Shown here in pieces: positions 54,067-64,000 of a stretch of 64,000 bases of DNA. Made by a program: the position numbers and the translations under genes. The notes beneath the pieces were generated by a model. That model was not told the DNA's origin. It worked only from the letters and a program-made list of their open reading frames with translations, and made no database searches. The stretch covers positions 24,264,383 through 24,328,382 of the forward strand of contig CM039502.1 of NCBI GenBank assembly GCA_022432975.1. Direction: 5' to 3'. The first letter of the stretch is position 1, and each line of letters begins with the position of its first letter. The DNA is from Begonia masoniana. Lineage: Eukaryota > Streptophyta > Magnoliopsida > Cucurbitales > Begoniaceae.

Positions 54067-57000
54067 TCAGTACCTGAATAATTCTGGATGTTGGTCCATC
54101 ATGTCTTGCTGGCGCTCCCAAGTGGTCTCCTCCATGTTCTGGTTGTGCCATAAGACTTTTACTAGTGGAACCTCTTTGTTGCGCAATACCTTCACTGCAT
54201 AATCTAAGATCTTTATTGGTTTTTCTTCAAAGGCAAGGGTAGGATGAATCTCAAAGTCCTGCTGTCCCATGACTTGGTTTGGATCCCTTATGCACTTTTT
54301 CAACATGGAAACATGGAACACATCATGTATCCCTCCCATAGAAGTTGGTAGTTGTAACTGGTAGGCTGTTCTCCCAATCCTTTTCAGGATTAAAAATGGT
54401 CCAATAAACCTGGGGTTCAACTTTCCTCTCTTTCCAAATCTTACAACTCCTTTGAATGGTGACACCTTGAGAAAAACTTCGTCACCTATCGCAAATTCCA
54501 ATTCTCTACGCCTGCAATCTGCATAGTTTTTCTGTCGACTCTGAGCTGCTAAAATTTTCTGTCGGATGAGGGTAACCTTCTCAACAGTTTGTTGTACCAT
54601 GTCAGAACCAAGCAACTGTGTTTCGCCAACTTCATCCCAGTACAAAGGTGATCTGCATTTTTGTCCATACAATTCCTCATAAGGTGTCATTCTATTGTTG
54701 CCTGAAAACTGTTATTATAAGAGAATTCTACTAAGGGTAGGTACTTGCTCCAGGAACCTTGAAAGTCTAGCACACATGCACGAAGCATATCCTCTAATGT
54801 TTGGATGGTTCCTTTGGACTGTCCATCAGTTTAAGGGTGAAAAGCTGTGCTAAAACTAAGCTGTGTTCCCATAGCCTTGTGCAAACTTTTCCAAAACTTA
54901 TAGGTAAATCTAGTGTCTCGGTCTGAAACTATGGTACAAGGAACCCCATGCAATCTAACAATCTCTTACATGTACAATTCAGCAAGCTGATCCATCGAGT
55001 AAGTTATCTTAATTGGCAGGAAATGAGCAGACTTGGTTAGACGGTCAACTATAACCCAAATTGCATCATGTCCCCCTTTGCTGTTTTAGGTAATCCTATA
55101 ACGAAATCCATCGTTATTTGTTCCCATTTCCATTCGGGAACTGGTAAGGGTTGTAACGTTCCAGCAGGCCTCTGATGTTCAGCTTTGACTTGCTGGCAGA
55201 TCAGATAGGACTCCACATACTCCGCCACACTTCTTATCTTTGTACTCCCGGGGTGAACAGAGAACCTGGAAGAGTGTGCTTCAGAAAGAACTTCATCCCA
55301 AAGTTCTTTGATGGCAGGAACAAACCATCTATTTCTAAACTTAAGGATTCCATTAGCAGAATAGTTAAAATCTGATTTGTCTGTAAAATCCATGCTTGAC
55401 TTGTACTTGTTACACTCATCATCATTCGTCTGAGCTTCCTTTATTTTCTCTAGAATGGTAGGCTTTAAGGTTATAGCTGAAAGTATGGCTGATACACTGG
55501 ATACTGCTTCTAGATTAAACTTTTGGAATTCTGACTCTAAAGCTAATGGCATACTGAAAGTCATAGCTGGGGTTGATGCTGTTACTCTACTCAAGGCATC
55601 TGCCACTACATTTGCCTTGCCGGGATGATATTTTATTTCAAAGTCGTAATCCTTGACAAATTCTAACCATCGACGCTGCCTCATATTCAATTCCTTCTGT
55701 GTGAAAATATACTTCAGACTTTTTTGGTCTGAAAATATCTCACAAGGCTGTCCATACAAGTAGTGTCTCCAAATCTTAAGTGCAAATACTACAGCAGCTA
55801 ATTCTAGGTCATGGGTAGGGTAATTCTTCTCATGAGTTTTCAACTGTCTAGAAGCGTAAGCTATTACTTTACCATCCTGCATTAACACACATCCCAGACC
55901 AATCTTGGAAGTATCACAGTAAATGCTAAACTTACCATTATCGACAGGAAGGGTCAGAATTGGAGCAGTTGGTCAGTTTCTGCTTCAAGGTCTAAAAGCT
56001 ATGCTCACATTCATCAGTCCATCTATACATCACATTTTTTCTTGTTAACCTAGTAAGAGGTGTAGCGATCTTTGAAAATCCCTCAATAAATTTTCTATAA
56101 TATCCTGCTAACCCAAGGAAACTTCGAATATCTGTAGCATTCCTTGGTTGGGACCATTCCTTAACTGCTTGAACCTTAGTTGGATCAACGGATATTCCAT
56201 CTCCAGAGACAACATGTCCTAAAAAGTGAACTTGGTCCAACCAAAATTCACACTTAGAAAACTTGGCGTAAAGTTGGTGCTGTTTTAATACTTCCAACAC
56301 CAAGGTCAGGTGTCTAACATGCTCGTCCTTGGAACGGGAATAAATTAAAATATCATCAATGAACACTATGACAAATTTATCTAAGTATTCATGAAACACC
56401 CTATTCATAAGATCCATGAAGGCTGCTGGTGCATTTGTCAAACCAAAAGACATAACCAAAAACTCATAATGTCCATACCTTGTGCGAAAGGCAGTCTTTG
56501 GGATATCTTCAGATTTAACCTTCAGCTGGTAATAACCGGATCTAAGGTCAATCTTAGAGAAAACTCTTGCACCCTTCAGCTGGTCAAATAAGTCATCAAT
56601 CCTCGGCAAGGGGTACTTATTCTTGACAGTTAACTTATTTAATTCTCTATAATCAATGCACATACAAATTGATCCATCTTTCTTTTTGACAAAAAGAACA
56701 GGTGCACCCCACGGTGAAAAGCTAGGGCGTATGAACCCTTTCTCCAATAAATCCTCTAACTGCCTCTTTAATTCCTTAAGTTCTGTTGGTGCTAATCTAT
56801 ATGGATCTTAGATACAGGCTCAGCTCCTGGGTAGACATCCACAACAAATTCAATTTCTCTATCTGGTGGCAAGCCAGGAAGGTCATCTAGGAATACTTCC
56901 GAAAAATCTTGGACAGCTAAAACATTCTTGGGGTTTGATTTTTCTACTAGTTGTGTGTCTAAAACATTGGCCAAAAAGCACAAATACTTCCTGCATGAGG

Positions 57001-58510
57001 AGGGTCTACAATCGATAGAAGTCATTACAGTCATTTCCTTACTCTTCTTTAGAGCTTGGAAGGTATGGTTTAAACCACCAGGGGGTGAAAACTAACAACT
57101 CCAGTCCTACAATCTATTGTGGCATAATGTTTAAATAACCAATCCATTCCTAGGATTACATCAAATCCCATTATATCCATAATGATGAGATCGGCAGGCA
57201 AGTTCTTGTTTCCTACTAATACAACACTATCAGGCATCATTTGGTTAGAGTGCATGCGTTCACCAGAGGGTAGGGCAACTTTGAACACATGTTCGAAAGA
57301 AGTAAACCGTATGTCTAACTTATCGGCAAATGCAGAGGCTATAAAAGAATGTGTTGCACCTGAATCTATCAAAGTAAAAGCAGGTATAGAGTTGATCAGT
57401 ATTGTACCTGACACCACAGCAGGTCGGTCCTCATCACAGGACTCCATCATGGAGAATATTCTTGGCTTAATCTTGACAGGGCCACCCTTCAAAGCTGGGC
57501 AGTCTCTGTTGACATGGCCAACCTTGTTGCAATGGAAACATCGAATGACCCGGGGCTTTGGGCAATCCTTGTACAAGTGTCCAACCTCTTCACAGTTGAA
57601 GCACTTACCCGATCTAAATCTACACTCCCCCAAGTGATTCTTTGAACATTTCGGGCACTGAGGGAACTTCTGGGTATTCGGTACCTTCTTTCCAGATCCT
57701 TGGCTATTTTGGCCTTCACTTGGTCTCTTCACTCCCCTTTGATGGTGTGGCTGGATAAACTTTTGCGAAACCTCCTTTGGTCCGGCACACTTCCTTTCAG
57801 CTTCTTCCACTTCCAGAGCAGTGGACACAACTTCACTAAATGTCAAGCCTTTAATGCCACAGAATTTGTCTCCTCGGTAAATCTCCAGCTTCAGTCCATG
57901 CACAAATTTGAACACCTTATCCTCGTCCTTATGAGCAAAATGTCCAGCAAACCTGGACAAGGACTCAAATTGCCTACTGAACTCTGCCACCGACCCTGTC
58001 TGCTTTCAAATTCAGAAACTCTAACTTCTTCGCTGTTTGGACCGTGTTGTTAAAATACTTCCCATAGAATATGTCCTTGAATTGAGACCAAGGCATCGCC
58101 AAAACATCTGTGGTGGTCTCTATTGTTTCCCACCAGAGTTGAGCTTCACCAGCCAAATGGAACGTGGCCAACGTGACTTTGTCTTCTTCTCCAACATTGG
58201 CACACCTAAACATACTCTCGATCTTTCTAAGCCATCCTTCAGCAATAACTGGATCAGATGACTGTCCATCAAACGTGGGTGGTCTCAGTCTCCGGAATCT
58301 ATCTCCAGAATGTTCACTGCTAGAACCCGAGTTGGCACTTCCTTGTGTTTCCCGGCTCAACAGCACTTTTAATTGATCAGACTGTTGACGCACTATATCA
58401 GTCTGCTGACGCATCAATTCTATCAGCTGCCTAATTACACTAGAGTCTTCCTCCCGCCTCGGACTTGGTATCTCTCTTGGTAATCTTGGTCTTCCTGGTC
58501 GTCTAGACAT
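54067..58510 (-). pseudogene. Ty3/Gypsy gag-pol of element 2, multiply frameshifted
   Basis: Homologue of 17711-22180 in at least six frame segments. 58510-57974: gag start MSRRPGRPRLPREIPSPRRE and the WWE motif. 57990-57070: rest of gag, knuckles CFNCEEVGHLYKDC and CFHCNKVGHVNRDC, protease LIDSGATHSFI. 57034-56792: linker. 56747-55992: RT with [10 protein letters not shown]. 55888-55049: RNase H and start of integrase. 54690-54067: end of integrase and chromodomain [20 protein letters not shown]. In the integrase zinc region about 14 residues (between HPGSTK and RSVAEYV) are deleted, removing part of the HHCC finger, and the core between 55049 and 54690 has stops. It cannot function. Confidence 0.93.
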
Positions 58511-58649
58511 TTGCTATATTCCTGTACAAGGTTAAGTACACCCTTAAACTTCTAATAGTTAAGGTTAAAATAAACACTTACAGTTGTTGGAGTACTTCCA
58601 TGCAACGATTGGCACTGTTGAGTAATCTTTTGAACGGTTTAACTGAATG

Positions 58650-58661
58650 TCTCTGATACCA
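58650..58661 (-). other. primer binding site, tRNA-Met(i)
   Basis: The minus strand reads TGGTATCAGAGA, three bases inside the 5' LTR, as in element 1. Confidence 0.88.
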
Positions 58662-58664
58662 TTA

Positions 58665-60335
58665 TGTAACGCCCCGCGTTTTCTGAACCCGGTTTGTTAC
58701 TCATAAGCCCGTACATAACTAAGAAACCTTGGACTAAATTTAAAACTTCGCTCGAAAGTCAAAATTTAGTATATTTTTTTAAAACCTCAAAACATTTAAA
58801 GACTTACAGCGGAAATCATTTGAGCAACAGTAGAGTTAAACAAAACTATGAAACATGGTTTGGAATGTTAAGAGACAATCGGCAAATAGGAAATAAAAGT
58901 TTAAACCATGGAATACTTGAGAAGTCGCAGAAGTCAAACGTATCTGCCGATGAATAAAGTCAACGGAAGAAGCAGAAACAACAAATAGAAGGCTTCTACC
59001 GATGACGTGGACCAGAAGAGTTGGAAACAAAAGACATCTCTCGGTGGACTACATCTACCGATGACGTCAGCCAGATAAAACAATTATCCAACATCAACCG
59101 ATAGCAAAACGACAAGTTTTGCGACTCGCATCTACCGATGGCAAAACGACAAAATCTCTCATCCCCTACTTCCGATAGGGTAAATTGCATATACCGATCA
59201 CTAAGCGACAAAGCATAATATCCACTCATACCGGTAGGGCAAAATCTAAATCTCATGTACCGATGACTTTACTGAGACATCATCCGATGGCTTTACTGAA
59301 GACATCTTCCTATAAAACAAACCTCATGTACCGATAACTTTACTGGGACATCATCTGATGGCTTTACTGAAGACATCTTCCGATGGAACAACACGACTCA
59401 ACATCTGCCGATAGACTTCATCTACTGACGAAGAACAGAGTAACAACTTTAACTATGGAAAGGGATTTTTCACTTTACAGAAACCATTCAGAAAACAATT
59501 CAAATCGTTATATTGTTCAAATCCAGTAAAAACCAACATTTAAAACCCAACAGATCACTAGTATCAGTAAATCTCATTACGTAATCAAAATATTAAAATC
59601 TCTACTGTCAAGAAAACTTGACATACTCAGATTAAAACTTTATCAACCAACCCCCCCCCCCCCCCCCCCCCACAACTGCTGACATCAGTTAACCCGCCTC
59701 GTCAGTTTACCAGGCCGAAACATGATCGTACTCCTCCAACCACACCTAATCATCTGAGTATCCAGGAAATTCACCTGCAGTATCCTCAACACCTACATCA
59801 CAAAACTCATCTATTAGCCTAATGCTAAGTAAGCAAAGCAGTAATGAAATGAGATGCTGAAACATAAATGCCTAAACATGCAATTCCTACTTTCTCATCT
59901 CAGTTACATTCACATTCATTCATAAGCTGATCTGATCCCTCGATTCCCTTGGGAAGTGGAACAATTTTTCCAATGTTATACATCATTTACTCGATTAAGG
60001 GGCGGATGAATTCCCTTAATAGCTGATCTGATCCTTTGGTTCCCTTGAGAGTGGGATCAATTCTCCCAATGTCATAAATCCCTACTTAAGTTAAGGGGTG
60101 GATTAGTTCCCTTAATAGTTTATCCGTCACATTCAGTTCATACCTTACCATTCTTACATGGAAATTCGTTTTCGTAATCTTTCAAAAACATGATGCATGA
60201 CATACAAAATCATTCACAAGATATATAACCCTACTGTTTTGTGATGTAGGCCCGAAGGCACATGCATACTTTACTTACCTGGCTCTCCTGGAAATGCTCG
60301 GTTACAGCCCTGTTCACCTAATGTCATAAGCAGAA
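58665..60335 (-). repeat. 5' LTR of Ty3/Gypsy element 2, truncated
   Basis: Parallel to 51850-53535. Differences concentrate in the motif patch, where a unit of about 20 bp near 59246 is missing, and in the C-run (about 21 C at 59651-59671). The cassette is complete (acceptor 59793, donor 60273-60280). It breaks at CATAAGCAGAA and passes into env-like coding sequence. Confidence 0.9.
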
Positions 60336-60724
60336 GATCTGAGAGACTCAAGTTCTCTGATAACAAGGCGTCTGTGACCATCCACTTTCTTTGCCAACAG
60401 CTCAAGACCAGTATCCACAGCAATACTCATGTTCTTTTGGGTCTGGTCAAGCTTGGAGTCTAGAGATTTCGCAAGCTGACCGAGGGCTGATCCTAGACTG
60501 TCAATAGAGGGCTTTAAATCATTGTACTGAGCCTCACTCAACGAAAATCTCCGCTAATAAGTCAGAGGAGTGGCAGGAGTAACTGATGGAATGGGTGAGG
60601 AGACGGGGACAAGTGGAGCTGTTAGTAATGAAGGAGTTGGTTGGACTGGTGGAGAAAGTTGCACTGGAGGAAGTGTTTGGACTGGAGGAGGAAGTGGGAC
60701 TGGAGGAGGAAGTGGGACTGGAGG
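60314..60724 (-). pseudogene. env-like gene of Sirevirus 2, middle piece
   Basis: From 60724 leftwards the minus strand encodes a Pro/Val/Leu-rich stretch (repeats of PPPVPL), one stop (LTY*RRFSLSEA), then NDLKPSIDSLGSALGQLAKSLDSKLDQTQKNMSIAVDTGLELLAKK, a likely coiled coil, ending at RELESLR where the Ty3 LTR begins near 60335; the last few codons to 60314 are LTR. The coiled coil is comparable in place to the helical tail of the Sirevirus 1 env-like protein. Confidence 0.65.
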
Positions 60725-63314
60725 TGTCACGACCCTAATACTATACCCAATTTCCCGTACATATTTTTTTTTTTTATACTTAAAACTTTAAACTTAGCGT
60801 TTTAGCGGAAATAAAACTTTTAATGTCGGAATTGAAACCGACAGAGTCTATGTTTATAAACTATTTAAAACAAAACTTAAAACAAATTTAAAACAATTAA
60901 AAACTAAAATAAAAATAGGCAGAGGGCAAAAAAGGATTTTCATCCCTTTAAGCAGTGGCGATCAGTCGCCCATAAAGGGGGCGACTGATCGCCCTTCGGC
61001 GATTGCAACAGGCGAATGGTCGCCTGTTGCAAATCGCCTGTGGCGACTGATCGCCACAGTTTAGGGCGATCAGTCGCCACGCTCTCTGGATTTTTCCAAA
61101 GAGCGGCGACTATGAGGGGCGATTGATCCCCTCTTTAGGAGATCAATCGCCACCCTCCCTGGAAATTCAATTCCAGGGAGTGTCCCCTCCCTGTTTCCTA
61201 TCCTCTTCCTCTTCAACACACACTCCACAATCCTTTAATTTCTTCACACTTCATTACTATCAACACAACCGTCATCATAAAGACTTAAACCCAATCGAAA
61301 CCCAACATTCATACGCTCTCGTAACCTCATACAAAACTGACTCAAACGTGTTTTAAACGAAGTATAGTTTTCTGAAAACAAACTGCGTGGATATGTTTAA
61401 AACCTAAACAAATCCACCTGTTTTTGAAATCACCCAAACGGTTATCAAATCAGTTTCCAAAACATTTCAAAACATCAAAACTTAAACCTATCGACTATAC
61501 AGAACCAAACACCCTAAAATGTTTCTATCTGTACAATTATTCATTTCAGCCCGACAATTCCCAAAAACATCAAAACACCTAACCATGAGTCCCACAGGTC
61601 AAAATGCGCCTCGACTGTGCCAACACACCACCGCGAGCCATCCTCCGTCAACTGTGTCACTCCTCAGGTGGAGGGATCTCATCCTCACCTATGTCGAAGT
61701 CACCTATACCATACAGACACACTATGAGATAAAAAAAAAATCTCAGTAAGATTCGTAAATGTAAATGCATGCTATGCGTGTGAGCTCATAAACCATGCGT
61801 CATTTTCTTTACTTTAAATGCACTGTAGGTGTCACCGAGATCCTATCCCCCTAACCGGAGAGAGCTCATTCAGCGGGCGGACTACTCTTTCCAGCTAGAG
61901 AAGGGGGGGTGCACGCTTACAACACGTACAGCCGTGCCTGAGCCCTACCTCGCGTGACGTGTAAACTGTAAACTGTAAACTGTAAACTGTATGAGTACAA
62001 TATAGATGTGGTATTGCGACAGACCCTTTCGAGCCTACACAATAGATCAATAGCCCCTCTCCAGGCCACATCGCCATTTTCTGTAAAACGTGGTGCGAAA
62101 ATTCATTTTCTATGCATAACTGAAAAACCGTGATGCGTGAGCAGTTCAATATGACATAAGGTAAACAATCACATATATACCATCAAGACTATAAATACAT
62201 AACCTATAACCTATAAAACAACTAAACCTGTCTACTCAACCACAGCAAATAAACATACGCATCTCCAAAACTCCTCAAGACGACGTCGACGTACGGTGTA
62301 GACCAATCGGTCAAGCAAGTTACGAGAACTTACCTCGTGTCCAAAGCAGCTCAAGCTCCAGTCCACAAGCGTTGTTCACCTAAGCAATTCACAACGTTTA
62401 TCGTTAAAACGAGTTTAAACTTCTAAACGTCCAAATTTAACCAAAACCTTAACTAAGGAATTTTTCTTAAAATCTTAACCTAACAAATCGAAGTATTTAA
62501 ACAACGATTAATGCTCGATAGTTTAAAATTACAATTAACGAGTTTTCCTAAAAACCCGAAAATTCTCCAATTTTAACATTTCTCACAAATCACTCTAACT
62601 TCGTCCAATAACGTTCAATACGTCCTTTATATCCTTAATCACAATAAACTTATTAATTTCGAACCCTAAATTTACGTTTTTCGCAAAACCCTAAACGAAA
62701 CCCTAACCGTATAACCTCACGAAAATCGAAAACTAATGCACTATAACTATAGATTCATACCTAGAGCGTCGATTGGAGGAGAAAACACGAAGAAAACGGA
62801 ACGATTGGACGACTAACGGAGGTCGGAACGTTGAGGAATGGTGACGGGCAGAGAGGAAATCGCGCAAGGGAGGGCTTCTGGCGTGAAATGGCTAAGGAAG
62901 AAGGAGAAGAATGGTTTTAATTAAAAATTTACTTTGCAAATTACCATTTTGCCCTTCACACTTAATTCTATTTGTTTCGTCCTTCGTTTCGATAATTGGC
63001 TAACTATTCGTTTTCACCAAATCTCCTTATTTCGCCAATAAGTCCAACTTATTATTTGGGATTTATTAAAACTGTTCGTTCGCAAATCGGACTTCGTTTA
63101 CTATTTTTACTAAAACGTCATTTACATTTCGAGAAACGTAATTACTCGGAATCAAGCATTACTACTCCGGAAAATCTCGTAAATTCCTTAAAATTTCTAT
63201 TAATCATTAGGATTCTAATGACGCTTTTTTTTCGTAAAACGAGTTTTATTTGACATATTTACAAAAATGCCAATATATATTATAATATAAAATCCCGTAA
63301 AGCCGAGTATTACA
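60725..63314 (-). repeat. solo LTR, TSD GGAGG
   Basis: 2,590 bp from TGTCACGACCCTAATAC to GCCGAGTATTACA, flanked by GGAGG at 60720-60724 and 63315-63319. It is the intact reference for the LTRs at 12935 and 44199. Minus-strand cassette: donor AGGTAAGT 62328-62335, hairpin GACC-GATT-GGTC 62301-62312, acceptor GTAG-like TATAG/GTGA at 61704 after a T-rich tract. The patch at 60950-61150 alternates GGCGATCAGTCGCC-type palindromes. A TAAACTGTAAACTG microrepeat is at 61961-61990. Confidence 0.95.
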
Positions 63315-64000
63315 GGAGGAGGCAGAGAAGGTACCAAAAGAGTAAGTGAAGGAGATGGCTGAGGAACTGATATGGCCTCAAAAAGATGGGATAGAGAGGA
63401 TGAAGCAGGGGGTCTTGGCATTGGTGGAGGAAAGTGGGAGCGTGAGACCAGAGAATGAGGAGGGGAAATATCAAATGCGGGTATCTCTGAGTCACCACCT
63501 CCTTCTTACATTGAGGACTCTTCATCCAAAATCAGTTTCCTTTTTCCTTTTCTGACGGCTGCGACCTTAGCAGCCCTTTGCTTGGACTGATCCATAACAA
63601 ACTTCCCTTGATGGGTTTTCTTAATTCCCATCCTTGACAAAGTAGATTTAGAGTAGTAACTGGATAGTTTGAGACAGGATGGATCCTCATCCTCGGGAAA
63701 CTCAACCTCGAACTTCTGAAAGATCTTCATGAGAAGGAGGTTATAGGGAAAAGATGTGGGCCATGAGGAAACACACTGAATCATCCTTCTCAGAATCATG
63801 TATCCTATATCAACCGGGATTTTTTGATAGATGGCAAAAAGAACAACAAATTCCATGCTGCTGATATCATCATAATGACCACCCTTAGGTATAACATTAT
63901 AACTGATCATTTGATGTAGAAGTCGAGCTCTAATTGTTAAATGTTTGCTCTTTAAGGAATGTGGAATGTTGTGCGAGTCTAGGGCAATTTCTTTCAGAAA
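63315..64000 (-). pseudogene. env-like gene of Sirevirus 2, upstream piece (runs off window)
   Basis: The open frame 63910-63506 encodes SSMEFVVLFAIYQKIPVDIGYMILRRMIQCVSSWPTSFPYNLLLMKIFQKFEVEFPEDED.. and a basic end (RAAKVAAVRKGKRKLILDEESSM). This is the same putative plant transposon protein domain as in 6929-8722 (compare its NIGQFIFDQIMKHSDSKNGRLALLFPSLIYAI). The frame then changes and a Ser/Pro-rich part continues to the solo LTR at 63314. The start lies beyond the window. Confidence 0.7.

Larger units (their letters stand above)
51850..60335 (-). mobile_element. Ty3/Gypsy chromodomain element 2 (Tekay/Del-like)
   Basis: Same design as element 1: 3' LTR 51850-54031, polypurine tract, gag-pol 54067-58510, primer site 58650-58661, and a 5' LTR 58665-60335 truncated after CATAAGCAGAA. 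It is inserted in the env-like gene of Sirevirus 2. The coding region has many frame changes, so it is older or more damaged than element 1, although the LTRs are still closely alike. With the right LTR end missing no target duplication can be seen; the left flank is GCAGG. Confidence 0.9.
49767..64000 (-). mobile_element. Sirevirus (Ty1/Copia) 2, 3' part only in window
   Basis: Minus-strand element seen from its 3' LTR (49767-51231) through the multiple polypurine tracts and into an env-like gene that continues past the right edge. Pol, gag and the 5' LTR lie outside. The gene is cut by Ty3/Gypsy element 2 (51850-60335) and by a solo LTR (60725-63314). The LTR family is the same as the solo LTR at 42374-43759 and differs from that of Sirevirus 1. 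Confidence 0.85.

Overview
The window is nuclear DNA of a flowering plant, most likely a eudicot. The evidence is Sirevirus (Ty1/Copia) and chromodomain-type Ty3/Gypsy retrotransposons, a MULE, a Helitron, a 5S-bearing TRIM fragment and initiator-tRNA-Met primer sites, in AT-rich, heavily nested sequence. I found no convincing host gene. Nearly every base that can be explained belongs to a mobile element or to a tandem repeat that grew inside one.

Layout. 1-2145: Helitron Rep/helicase remnant. 2146-6626: a diverged tandem duplication interrupted by a complete, gag-only Copia derivative (2689-6121, target duplication CACAT). 6627-26603: one minus-strand Sirevirus (5' LTR, gag, integrase, RT/RNase H, env-like gene, 3' LTR stub). 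It has been split by a TRIM fragment plus a Gypsy-type LTR fragment (10886-11545) and by an LTR (12935-15816) that itself received a young chromodomain Ty3/Gypsy element (15817-23551); a later deletion removed the right side of that nest. 28129-36990: a chain of LTRs that includes a 3.3 kb, 40-bp minisatellite (29366-32631), a GC-rich island and a solo LTR with target duplication GCCAC. 38521-48340: a MULE whose apparent intron holds a solo LTR (40242-47192), which holds two further solo LTRs, each with perfect 5-bp duplications (ATTTC, AAGAC). 48341-49780: AT-rich DNA with a 502-bp AATT array between two exact 219-bp repeats. 49767-64000: 3' half of a second minus-strand Sirevirus whose env-like gene is split by a second Ty3/Gypsy element (51850-60335) and a solo LTR (60725-63314, duplication GGAGG).

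Most interesting signal. LTRs of at least five kinds share an intron-like cassette. It has a consensus splice donor (AG/GTAAGT or AA/GTAAGT), in most copies a short hairpin whose stem covaries between families, and a CTACATCACA-type segment that can pair with the sequence at a conserved acceptor-like site (GTAG/GTGA). Hypervariable tandem repeats lie between the two ends, and the 3.3 kb minisatellite sits in exactly that slot of one LTR. Separately, LTRs of the Copia Sirevirus and of the Ty3/Gypsy elements share short motifs (CTACCGATGGCA, GCAAAACGACAA, TGACGTCA), although their coding regions belong to different superfamilies.

Evidence comes from reading the sequence and from translated motifs. 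No alignment, folding or database search was run. Percentages and copy numbers are counts by eye, and old element boundaries are approximate.
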